Assembly (NCBI RefSeq): GCF_002355515.1
Contig: NZ_AP014809.1
Coordinates: 2,814,501-2,878,500 of the forward strand
DNA: 64,000 nucleotides
DNA from: Methylorubrum populi
GTDB taxonomy: Bacteria; Pseudomonadota; Alphaproteobacteria; Rhizobiales; Beijerinckiaceae
Reading direction: 5' to 3'
Position numbers and translations under genes: made by a program. The first letter of the stretch is position 1, and each line of letters begins with the position of its first letter. Positions 7,216 to 15,245 of this stretch are shown here, in pieces. A model generated the notes under the pieces. It saw only the letters and a program-made list of their open reading frames with translations, had not been told where the DNA came from and searched no databases.

Positions 7216-7627
7216 ATCGGATCAGGCACTTAGCGCAGGTCTCGGATGCGCCGCACCCTGAAGCCAATGGTTCGGGTGCCGATACCTTCTATCTGCTGCT
7301 CTCGTGACGGCCGGTGGAGCGCGTGTGCGCCCGAGCTCGCCGCGCCCGGTCAGTTCCCCGATCCACATGCGACCTGCAGGCGAAAAGGGCGCGAGAGAGG
7401 TTGACTAGGGGCGACCGGACTGCGCCGCTCGATCAGCGCTTGCCGCGCAGACGATCAATCCGAGCACAGCGCTCCGTTGAACCGATTTACTTGCAATTTG
7501 ACCCTGAATTATTCGTGCAACTGAGCGTAGTTCTGATCGCTGACGAGCGATGTATCTCGAAACGATGCATTAATATCAGGAATTTAACCAGTTAGTCCCG
7601 AGTTGATATAAATAACAAGTGTTAGTT
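7216..7627. other. Intergenic region without recognised gene
   Basis: Between the attachment site and the chemoreceptor. A 93-codon frame at 7314-7595 has unconvincing composition and no ribosome site, so I do not call it. The last ~80 bp before the chemoreceptor are AT-rich and probably hold its promoter, but I cannot define boxes. Confidence 0.5.
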
Positions 7628-9301
7628 ATGCGTTCAATACGTTCGCGCGTCTACGCCACGCTCGCCAGCTTGTTTTCTGCCGTTGTCCTCATGGCCGGAG
7701 TTGGTTGGTATGCATCCAGCACGGCGAACCGAAGCATGGAGAGCATCTACGCCGACCGGGTGGTGCCGCTGCGTGATCTGAAGACGATCGCCGACATGTA
7801 TGCGGTCAAGATCGTCGACACGTCGCACAAAGTGCGCAACGCAAATATTTCGGCGCCTGAGGGTATCGCAGCCGTCACGGAAGCGCAGGCCCGTATCGGG
7901 CAGCTCTGGAGCGCTTATGCCGCAACGAACATGGACAGCGGGGAGAAGCGACTCGCGGACGCCGCCAAGTCTGCCATGATTTCAGCCGATGCCGGCGTCT
8001 CAGAATTGCTGGCGGCCCTGCACAGCAGTGACAAGGCGAACATCGAGCGATTTGTGAGCGATCGCCTGTACAGGGCGATCGATCCGGTGAGCGAGGTCAT
8101 CGGTCAACTAGTGGATCTCCAAATCGACGAGGCTCACGCGGTTCACCTGCAATCCTCGCAGGCCTACGCAGCGGCGGAGAAGATCGGCCTCGGAGCGCTT
8201 ATCCTCGGTCTTCTGGCTGCAGGGTTTGCTCTGAAGACGACGGTGGGGGGTGTGCTCGCTCCTCTCTCGGCGATCACCGAGATGATGCAGCACCTCGCCG
8301 CCGGCGACGTGACCCGATCGGTGCCCGGAGCCGGCCGGCGCGATGAAATCGGTGCGATGGCCGGCTCGGTTCAGGTCTTCAAGGACAACATGATCCGCAC
8401 CCGTGCCCTGGAGGCGGAGACTGCGCAGGCGCGGGCTTCCGCCGAGGAGCAGCGCAGGGCCGGCATGCGGCAGATGGCCGACCGCTTCGAGGCTGCCGTC
8501 GGCGGGATCGTCGGCAGCGTCTCCTCCTCGGCCACCGAACTGCAGGCGACCGCGCAGCAGATGACATCCACCGCGGGCGAGACGGCCTCGCAATCCACCG
8601 CCGTGGCCGCGGCCGCCGAGGAGGCCGCCTCCAACGTCAACACCGTGGCCGCGGCGGCCGAGGAGCTCGGCTCGTCGGTCGGCGAGATCGGCCGGCAGGT
8701 CGCCGGCTCGGCCTCCCTCGCCCAGGCGGCCGTGGGCGAGGCCGACCAGACTATGCATCTGGTCGAGGAACTGTCCGAGGCCGTCGCGACGATCGGTGAC
8801 GTGGTCGGCCTGATCTCCACCATCGCGGGCCAGACCAACCTGCTCGCACTCAACGCCACCATCGAGGCGGCGCGGGCGGGTGAGGCGGGGCGGGGCTTCG
8901 CGGTGGTCGCATCGGAGGTCAAGGAACTCGCCTCGCAGACCGCCCGCGCCACCGAGGAGATCGGCCGGCATATCGGCCGTGTTCAGGGGGTGACGGGGCA
9001 GGCGGTGGGCGCCATCGGCGCGATCACGCTGCGCATCCGCGAGATCAGCGCCGTGGCAGCTTCCATCGCGGCAGCCGTGGAGGAGCAGGGCGCGGCCACC
9101 CAGGAGATCGTGCGCAATGTCGCCCATGCCGCCGCCGGCACGGGCGAGGTCACGCACAACATGGCGGGGCTGGCCCAGGCTTCGGAGGAGACCGGCGCGG
9201 CGGCCACGCAGGTGCTCGCCTCGGCCTCCGAGCTGTCGCGCCAGTCCGAGCACCTCTCCGCCGAGGTGCAAAGCTTCCTCGACACCGTGCGCGCGGCCTG
9301 A
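7628..9301 (+). CDS. Methyl-accepting chemotaxis protein
   Basis: 557 residues. A TM helix lies at ~10-30, a four-helix-bundle-like periplasmic sensor at ~35-185, a second TM helix at ~190-207 and a HAMP domain at ~208-262. The cytoplasmic signalling domain has the invariant hairpin-tip sequence ([20 protein letters not shown]) and Ala/Glu-rich methylation helices. It senses an unknown ligand and would control CheA through CheW. The ATG at 7628 is preferred; a GTG at 7619 is possible. No che genes are adjacent, so it is an orphan receptor beside the element. Confidence 0.93.
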   Translation: MRSIRSRVYATLASLFSAVVLMAGVGWYASSTANRSMESIYADRVVPLRDLKTIADMYAVKIVDTSHKVRNANISAPEGIAAVTEAQARIGQLWSAYAATNMDSGEKRLADAAKSAMISADAGVSELLAALHSSDKANIERFVSDRLYRAIDPVSEVIGQLVDLQIDEAHAVHLQSSQAYAAAEKIGLGALILGLLAAGFALKTTVGGVLAPLSAITEMMQHLAAGDVTRSVPGAGRRDEIGAMAGSVQVFKDNMIRTRALEAETAQARASAEEQRRAGMRQMADRFEAAVGGIVGSVSSSATELQATAQQMTSTAGETASQSTAVAAAAEEAASNVNTVAAAAEELGSSVGEIGRQVAGSASLAQAAVGEADQTMHLVEELSEAVATIGDVVGLISTIAGQTNLLALNATIEAARAGEAGRGFAVVASEVKELASQTARATEEIGRHIGRVQGVTGQAVGAIGAITLRIREISAVAASIAAAVEEQGAATQEIVRNVAHAAAGTGEVTHNMAGLAQASEETGAAATQVLASASELSRQSEHLSAEVQSFLDTVRAA

Positions 9302-9328
9302 AACGATCGATCAGGTCAGCATCTTGGT

Positions 9329-9352
9329 GACCCGTCCCAAGGCGGGCGGGTC
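9329..9352 (+). terminator. Hairpin after the chemoreceptor gene
   Basis: GACCCGTCC and GGGCGGGTC form a 9-bp stem (one G-U) with a 6-nt loop, 28 bp after the stop. No T-run follows, so it may be only a weak or Rho-assisted terminator. Confidence 0.4.
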
Positions 9353-9477
9353 GATCATCCGGCGCCATCAATCGGCTTCGGTGCCGCGTTGATGCCTCCT
9401 TCTTCCACGGGCTGCGCGGAGAACTGAAACGGACGCGCTCGGTCGCGTTCCCCTTTCAGGCAGGAGCGGAGGACGAC

Positions 9478-9585
9478 ATGGAAGGCGGACTGATCTGGCT
9501 CGGCATCATCGCCGGCATCCTGGGGCTGAGCGGCGTCGGCTATCTCTTCGCGTCCTGGGCGAAAGCGCGCAGGACGCCGCGCTAA
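9478..9585 (+). CDS. 35-residue single-pass membrane microprotein
   Basis: The ATG is preceded by a strong purine-rich ribosome site (GGAGCGGAGG). The product starts MEGGLIWLGIIAGILGLSG and continues as one hydrophobic helix, ending in a basic tail (AKARRTPR), which predicts an N-out/C-in single-pass peptide. No homologue is recognised. It stands alone between the chemoreceptor and the glycosyltransferase. The start signal and composition support it, but its size keeps confidence moderate. Confidence 0.55.
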   Translation: MEGGLIWLGIIAGILGLSGVGYLFASWAKARRTPR

Positions 9586-10191
9586 GAAGCCTCGCGGCGA
9601 TGCGGGTCAGGCAGACCCTGCACCTTGCTTCGCGGCGAGGGACGGTTGCCAGCCGTGCCGCTCCTGCGGCGCCGGGGCAGCCTGCCCGGCCGTGTTGTCG
9701 TTGTCGCCGGACCGTCGGAGCCCGGTCCCCATCCGCTCCGTCTTCGCTTGCGCGCGGAGCAACAGCGGCACGAGGCGCGGCGAACGGCGATGGATCCAGG
9801 CCGCCTGCCGCCCGCGCAGGGGGCGGCCGTACTGGACGCTTTCTCTTCCAAACATGCTCATTGTTCACGGGACGGTTTGGCTAAATCGCCTGGTAGGCTA
9901 ACCGCAGACCGCGCGGATGACTTGACTGAGCGTCCCAAATTTTCGGGCCCCCGAGAGAGTTCCTCCGGGCGCAGCCTTCTTGCAACGCGTGGGTCGAGGT
10001 TCGACCGGATTTCGGCGTCCCCTGCTTCGGCCGGGCCGCAGGCGAGCGTCGGCCGCGGTTTTTTGCGCCGGCGAAGCTGCGCCGCGGATGAACATCCCCT
10101 CCTGAGCCGCTCAACCAGTGGCGCCGTCGAAGGCACGTGCCGGCGCCTGCCGGCTGAAGCTGACGCGAGAGGAGGGGGCTGGAGCTCCGGA
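9586..10191. other. 606-bp intergenic region without recognised gene
   Basis: Open frames here (for example the upstream extension of the glycosyltransferase frame from 9625) have Arg/Pro/Ser-rich composition typical of GC-rich noncoding DNA. I see no tRNA, clear promoter or strong terminator. It presumably holds the promoter of the glycosyltransferase. Confidence 0.45.
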
Positions 10192-11430
10192 ATGACGGAT
10201 TTCCTGTTCGTCCATAACCACTTCCCGGGCTCCTTCGGATTTCTCGCCGAGGCGTTGCAGGATCGGGGGCACCGCTGCGCGGCCATTGCCGGGGAAGGCG
10301 CACCGGGTCTCGACGGCCTGCCGATCCTGCGGTGGCGTCCGGGACGGAAGGCGACGCCGGGTCTGTTTCCGCTCGCCCATCCCATGGAAACGGCGCTGAT
10401 CAACGCCACCGCCGCCCTGCGATGCGCCATCGACCTGCGCAAGCACGGCTTCGATCCGGCCGTCGTCGTCTGCCATCCGGGGCGCGGAGAAACGCTGCTG
10501 CTGAACCAGATCTTCCCTCGTGCGCGCCGGCTCGCCTACGCCCCGTACTATCGGGCGGAGGGGGATGCGCTGGGCTTCGATCCGGAATGGACGCGGCCGC
10601 CCAACCTCGAAGACCGTCTGCGCGACCGGGCCGGGAACGCGGCCCTGGCCATGGCCTATGCCGAGGCGGAAAGGCTCGTCTGTCCCACCGAGTTCCAGCG
10701 CAGCCTCCTGCCGCCGGCCCTGCGGGCGCAGGCGAGCGTGATCCACGAGGGCATCGATACGGATGTGGTGCGCTACGATCCCGATGCGGCGCTGCGTCTG
10801 CCGAACGGGCGCGTCCTGACCAAGGCGCGGCCCGTCGTCACCTTCATCGCCCGGCAGCTGGAGCCCTTGCGCGGCTTTCCGACCTTCATGCGTGCTCTGC
10901 CGCGCCTGCTCGAAGCGGTGCCTCAGGCCGAGATCCTGATCGTGGGAAGCGACGGACGCCGGGACGCCGCGGCGAAGGGAGCCTCGGCGCAGACTTGGAA
11001 GGCGCGCCTCCTGACTGAGCTCGACGGCCGGCTCGATCTCGAGCGCATCCACTTCGTGAGCCGTCTCTCGCATGACGAGATCCTGGCCGCCCTTTCCGTA
11101 GCGACGGCCCATGTCGCCTACACTTATCCCTTCTCGCTCTCGCGGGTCTTCCTGAAGGCGATGGCCTGCGAGTGTCTCGTGATCGCCTCCGACACCGCAC
11201 CCGTGCGGGAGGTGATGCGGGACGGCGTGAACGGGATCATCCGAAACTTCTTCGACGCGGATGCGCTGGCGGAGGCGCTCATCCATGCCTGCCGCATGCC
11301 GGAACGGACGCGCCCTCTGCGGGAGGCGGCCCGGCGCACGGTCATCGAGCGCTACGACCGGCGCCGGCACTGCCTGCCGACCTGGCTCGCACTCCTCACC
11401 TTTCTCGCGGACACGCCGGCCCGTGCTTGA
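10192..11430 (+). CDS. Glycosyltransferase family 4 protein
   Basis: 412 residues. The ATG at 10192 has GGAG 7 nt upstream. The N-terminal domain starts FLFVHNHFPGSFGFLAEAL and carries HPGRGETLLLNQIFP and YYRAEGDALGFDPEW, the pattern of the Glyco_trans_4_3 N-terminal domain. The C-terminal GT-B half has FIARQLEPLRGFPTFMRAL and ILIVGSDG. A weakened EX7E-like segment (SRVFLKAMACECLVIASDTAPVREV) follows. It should transfer a sugar from a nucleotide donor, probably in surface polysaccharide synthesis. No other glycan genes adjoin it; acceptor and donor are unknown. Confidence 0.85.
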   Translation: MTDFLFVHNHFPGSFGFLAEALQDRGHRCAAIAGEGAPGLDGLPILRWRPGRKATPGLFPLAHPMETALINATAALRCAIDLRKHGFDPAVVVCHPGRGETLLLNQIFPRARRLAYAPYYRAEGDALGFDPEWTRPPNLEDRLRDRAGNAALAMAYAEAERLVCPTEFQRSLLPPALRAQASVIHEGIDTDVVRYDPDAALRLPNGRVLTKARPVVTFIARQLEPLRGFPTFMRALPRLLEAVPQAEILIVGSDGRRDAAAKGASAQTWKARLLTELDGRLDLERIHFVSRLSHDEILAALSVATAHVAYTYPFSLSRVFLKAMACECLVIASDTAPVREVMRDGVNGIIRNFFDADALAEALIHACRMPERTRPLREAARRTVIERYDRRRHCLPTWLALLTFLADTPARA

Positions 11431-11460
11431 AAATCGATGGCCGTTCTTCGAGAGGACGCT

Positions 11461-12420
11461 TTACCGTGCCTGGAACAGGTGCAGGCTGAAACCGCTGTCG
11501 TCGTCGATCCAGAGGCGGACCGGCTCCCAGCCCTGCGCCGTCGCGAGGGCCCGGAAGACCTCGGGTGGGTACTTGTGCGAGGTGTCGGTGCGGATGCTCT
11601 CACCCGCCTCGAAGCGGATCGTTTGACCCCCGAGCTGATAGGTGCCTGCTCGAAGGGCTACGAGGTGGGCCTCGACCCGGAATGGATCCTCGGCGAGCCG
11701 CGCCTCGTGACGGAATGCGCTGCGGTCAAAGTCGCTTCCGAGCTCCCTGTTCAGCCGGTCGATGAGATTAAGGTGGAGGGCCGCCATCAGGCCGCCGGCC
11801 TCGCCGTAGGCGCGGCGTAGACGGATTGGGTCGCGGGTCGGGTCGGCGCCCACCAGGAAATGGCTCGGCCCCAGCGTTTCGCGAGCGCGTGCGAGGAAGC
11901 CGCCCGCCTGCTCCGGTGTGAAGTTGCCGATGCTGGTGCCGGGGAAGAAGCCGAGGATCGGCGGTGCCGCCGCCCCCGGCGGCAGGCGGACCGGCTTCGA
12001 GTAGTCGGCGACGACCGGCATCATCGCCACGCTCGGATAGTCCGATGCGAGCCGCCGGATCGCCGCTTCGAGATAGGCGCCGGATATGTCGAGGCCGAGA
12101 AAGGCGGCAGGCGCCTTCAGGGCGTCGAGCAGGGTGCGGATCTTCCGGCTCGCACCGCTGCCGAACTCCACGACGCTGACGCCCGGACCGACCAGGGCTG
12201 CGACCTCGGCGGCAACCTGCGGCAGGAGCGCCATTTCGCGCTTCGTCGGGTAGTAGTCGGGATGGGCGCAGATCCGGTCGAACAGGTCGGAGCCGGTCTC
12301 ATCCCAGAGATACTTGCCGGGCAACGTCTTCGGGTTGCCCGACAGGCCGGCCAGTGCGTCGCGCAGGAATTCTGCGCGCTCGCTTGTCCCATCCTCTGCC
12401 ACGCCTTCCGTCGCGCTCAT
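11461..12420 (-). CDS. EgtD-like SAM-dependent amino-acid N-alpha-methyltransferase
   Basis: 319 residues, the usual EgtD length. It has the SAM motif EFGSGA (85-90), FFPGTSIGNF (158-167) with the substrate-carboxylate Asn, and Tyr205 in RRAYGEAGG. EgtD trimethylates histidine to hercynine. Compared with my memory of M. smegmatis EgtD, the position equivalent to Met252 is Ala251 and that of Glu282 is Asp279 (RTDTSHKY). Both shape the substrate pocket, so another amino-acid substrate is possible. No egtB adjoins. It overlaps the upstream methyltransferase gene by 4 bp and is last in the operon. Confidence 0.85.
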   Translation of the reverse strand: MSATEGVAEDGTSERAEFLRDALAGLSGNPKTLPGKYLWDETGSDLFDRICAHPDYYPTKREMALLPQVAAEVAALVGPGVSVVEFGSGASRKIRTLLDALKAPAAFLGLDISGAYLEAAIRRLASDYPSVAMMPVVADYSKPVRLPPGAAAPPILGFFPGTSIGNFTPEQAGGFLARARETLGPSHFLVGADPTRDPIRLRRAYGEAGGLMAALHLNLIDRLNRELGSDFDRSAFRHEARLAEDPFRVEAHLVALRAGTYQLGGQTIRFEAGESIRTDTSHKYPPEVFRALATAQGWEPVRLWIDDDSGFSLHLFQAR

Positions 12421-13436
12421 CGCACGCCGTCCCGGCGCGTCGCGGTGAGGACGACGAGGGCGATGCGCTCGGCTGCCGCGTAGCCGGGGTCGTCGAGTTC
12501 CTCGCCGTACTCGTCCGGATCGAACTCGCGGTAGGACCATTCGAGACCTGACCGTTCGCAGATCGCGCCCGCCTCGGCCCGGAAGCCGTCATGGCCCTCG
12601 ACGATGGCCGAACCGGTGAACAGGACGAGGGAACCGCCCGGCGCCAGACGCTCGGCCGCCGCTTCCACGACGCGCAGCGAGAGCCCGGCACCGAGCGGCC
12701 CGCCGCCGTGCCGATAGGCCCGCTCTCCGGCATCGACCATGAAGGGAGGGTTGGAGACGATGAGATCGAACACGCCCTCGACGCCGCTGAGCATGTCGCT
12801 GTGGACAGTGCGCACGTTTTCGACGCCCGCGAGGCGGGCATTGATCCCCGCCACGCGCAGGGCTGCGGGATTGATGTCGACGAGAGTGACCTCGGCCTCG
12901 GGTAAGCGTTTGGCGACGAGGATGCCCGCCGCGCCCGAGCCGCAGCCGATATCGACGGCCCGCCGCGGCGCCGGTCGCCCGGTTCGGGCCCGCTCTTCGA
13001 GATGAGCGAGAACCGCCTCAGCGAAGCGCATCGTGTCGGGGCCGAAGAACACCGAATCCGCCGCGAGCGGCGGATAGGCGGCGTGCAGGAACAACTCGTC
13101 ATCCAGGCTCGACAGGCGGATGCGCGCCTTCAGGAGGGTGTCGTCGGGACCCTCCTCAGCACGATCGAGCACGCCCGCCTGCTTCATCAGGTCGGTCAAT
13201 CCGGCCGGGATCGCATCCTCGCGGAATGGGCGGCTCCAACCCAGTACGTCGCGCAGAGACCGGGCGACGGCGTTCTCAGGCCGGGCGTTGACCCGGGCAT
13301 GCGTCGCGGGGGTCACCGTGGTGAAGCGGTAGCCGCTGTCGCGGACGGCGCGCGCCAGGGCGAGAAGCGCCTCGTCCGGATTCGCGTCGCGAGAGCTGGT
13401 CTCGGCCGGGCGGGTCAGGGTATCGGCCGTGGTCAT
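12417..13436 (-). CDS. Class I SAM-dependent methyltransferase (MTS/HemK-like)
   Basis: 339 residues. An N-terminal domain of ~150 residues (RFTTVTPATHARVNARPEN ...) precedes a Rossmann methyltransferase with motif I VDIGCGSGAAGILV, acidic residue in VTLVDINPAALRV, and SNPPFMV. The NPPF motif usually means methylation of a planar amide or amine nitrogen, as in PrmC or the RlmG group. It starts 2 bp downstream of the YqcI/YcgG stop and overlaps the EgtD-like start (ATGA). Its substrate is unknown; context suggests a small-molecule pathway rather than a translation factor. Confidence 0.8.
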   Translation of the reverse strand: MTTADTLTRPAETSSRDANPDEALLALARAVRDSGYRFTTVTPATHARVNARPENAVARSLRDVLGWSRPFREDAIPAGLTDLMKQAGVLDRAEEGPDDTLLKARIRLSSLDDELFLHAAYPPLAADSVFFGPDTMRFAEAVLAHLEERARTGRPAPRRAVDIGCGSGAAGILVAKRLPEAEVTLVDINPAALRVAGINARLAGVENVRTVHSDMLSGVEGVFDLIVSNPPFMVDAGERAYRHGGGPLGAGLSLRVVEAAAERLAPGGSLVLFTGSAIVEGHDGFRAEAGAICERSGLEWSYREFDPDEYGEELDDPGYAAAERIALVVLTATRRDGVR

Positions 13437-13438
13437 CC

Positions 13439-14194
13439 TCAGCCCTCCATCTGTCCGGCGACGAAGGCGCCCGAGCGGAGATCCGCCGCGACCTGCTGCG
13501 CATCCCATTGCGCGGCTCCCTCCCGCCGCCGGTACGGGCAGACCCAATCGTCGGGCACCGCCCGTCCGCTGAACTGCCGTGCGGCCGAGCGCTCGCCATG
13601 CTGGGCCAGCATCGGATTCACCGAGCCGGTCCAGGCCACATCCCGCTCGACGATCGACTCGCGCAGCCGCTCGTAGCGACCCTCCGCGCGCAGGCGCTCG
13701 AACTGGTCGTGCAGATTGAACACCAGCACCGGATGATCGAAGCGGCGCGCCTTGCGGCTCGCGCCGGGATGCAGCCCGACGATGAAGAAGCCCTCGCCGC
13801 CCAGGCTCATCGAGAAATGCGGGTCGTCCGGGTCGGCCGAGACCCGCGGATCCTGAACATGTCCGACCCCGCTGTCACGGTCGGACAGCGACTGCATCCG
13901 GCGCCAGAGAGCCGCCTCGAAGGCTTCTTCCGTGAGGCTGCGGGAATCCTCGAACACGACGGCGAAGCTCTGGAACTGGTCGCGGCTGGCGCGGTAGCGG
14001 CAAATGAAGGCCAGGAGCGCCGGATAGATCCGCGCGTCGTCCGCATCGGAGGCGATGTCGCGGGCGACCAAGACCTTGAGCTGTCCGCGGGACAAAGCGG
14101 ATTTGGCGCCGACGCAGGGGAACGGCTGTTGGCGGATGAAGTGCCGGAAGCGCTCAGCGAGCGGATGACCGGTGTCGTCGGTGGGCAGCAGCAT
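13439..14194 (-). CDS. YqcI/YcgG-family protein, GntA-like heme-dependent N-hydroxylase candidate
   Basis: 251 residues. Family blocks are clear: FIRQQPFPCVGAKSAL near the N-terminus, then FQSFAVVFE, DDPHFSMSLGGEGFFIVGLHP with SRKARRF, VFNLHDQFERLR, NPML, RQFSGRAVP and WVCPYRR. Members include GntA of guanitoxin synthesis, a heme-dependent enzyme hydroxylating a guanidino-type nitrogen; I recall DcsA of D-cycloserine synthesis acting similarly on arginine. Activity here is inferred. The ATG at 14194 is preferred because upstream extension lacks family similarity. Its stop lies 2 bp before the next methyltransferase. Confidence 0.75.
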   Translation of the reverse strand: MLLPTDDTGHPLAERFRHFIRQQPFPCVGAKSALSRGQLKVLVARDIASDADDARIYPALLAFICRYRASRDQFQSFAVVFEDSRSLTEEAFEAALWRRMQSLSDRDSGVGHVQDPRVSADPDDPHFSMSLGGEGFFIVGLHPGASRKARRFDHPVLVFNLHDQFERLRAEGRYERLRESIVERDVAWTGSVNPMLAQHGERSAARQFSGRAVPDDWVCPYRRREGAAQWDAQQVAADLRSGAFVAGQMEG

Positions 14195-14479
14195 GACACC
14201 TCGTGTGGGGCGGGCAAGCGGACGTCGCGACCGGACCTGACGGCCCGATTCGGTGAAGAGCGCGAGAGGGAAGCCGGCCGACACGCGGTCCGCCGGTCGT
14301 CGGAGAAGGTGAACTGCGCGGGGAACCTCGGCTCCCAACCATTGTTCCGCGAAGCTTGGGGATAACGGTGGGCATAAGCCCTGTTGGTCATCTGCGGATT
14401 GTCTTGATCAGCCGCGGCATCGTGGCGCAGACTTTGGTCGGCACGCGAAAACAACTTACCGACACAATTCCTTCAAGCG

Positions 14480-15076
14480 TCAAGACTCGATCTCGTAGTG
14501 AATCGGCTTGAAGGAGAAGTTGTTCGATTGCAGTGCCGAGCAGGCGGTCAGGCCGATGACGAGGTTCTCCTCCGCCACGAAGCTCACCCGGTCGCCGGCC
14601 CGGCTGAGCGGCGGGCGCACTGCGATCTCGCCGCTCTGCCCGTCGATGGTGACGTGCATGAAGACGTTGAAGGCGACCGGAATGCGGTCCGGCACGATGC
14701 CGTAGGGCGCCAGCGCATCGGCGAGATTGCCGAAACAGCCGCGGTGCGGATGTTCGTCGCCGTAGATGATCCGGAACGTGTCGGCCGAGCAGGGCGTGAG
14801 CAGGAAGTCGTGGCGGCCCACCGTGTCCTCGACGATGCGCAGGAGCACGTTCGAACGGTTGGAGTAGATCGGATCGCCCGTCGTCAGAAAGATGCGCGAG
14901 GCGTAGTCGATCGTGCGGCCCGAGGAGATGACCTCGTCGAGGTCGTCCCGCCGGAAAGCGACGAGGTCGGCCACCTGCTCCCCCTGGGGATCGATCACCG
15001 TGAGACGTTGGCCGCGGTCGAGGGTGAAGGCCGCCCCGGAGCGCGGCGGGATCTCGTGACGCACGGGTCGGCTCAT
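14480..15076 (-). CDS. DUF1989 (urea carboxylase-associated) family protein
   Basis: 198 residues. LDRGQRLTVIDPQGEQVADLVAF, then TIDYASRIFLTTGDPIYSN, FLLTPCSADTFRIIYGD, HRGCFGNLADALAPYGI and AFNVFMHV are the conserved beta-barrel blocks of DUF1989. Relatives accompany urea/guanidine carboxylase genes, but the reaction is not known to me. It is first in the leftward cluster, separated from the YqcI/YcgG gene by 285 bp, which includes no gene. A divergent 170-bp region separates it from the OPT transporter. Confidence 0.8.
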   Translation of the reverse strand: MSRPVRHEIPPRSGAAFTLDRGQRLTVIDPQGEQVADLVAFRRDDLDEVISSGRTIDYASRIFLTTGDPIYSNRSNVLLRIVEDTVGRHDFLLTPCSADTFRIIYGDEHPHRGCFGNLADALAPYGIVPDRIPVAFNVFMHVTIDGQSGEIAVRPPLSRAGDRVSFVAEENLVIGLTACSALQSNNFSFKPIHYEIES

Positions 15077-15245
15077 CGGTCGTTCTCTCTCTGGTGCGGG
15101 GCAGGCCCGCGGGATCGCGCCGGTTCATCGCCGAACCAGGCTTGGCAGCAGTGATGGCGCGACGGGGGATCAGACGAGGGGCCCGTCGGGTTCCCGAACG
15201 GTGGCAACGTCCCGAGCCGTGGGGCGATACCGGAGACGCCTGCCC

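Noticed and set aside
7314..7595. 93-codon frame between the attachment site and the chemoreceptor
   Set aside because: No ribosome site, no domain, and composition unlike neighbouring genes.
9625..10191. 189-codon N-terminal extension of the glycosyltransferase frame
   Set aside because: Arg/Pro/Ser-rich composition without domain similarity; the ATG at 10192 has a good ribosome site and begins the conserved GT-B domain.
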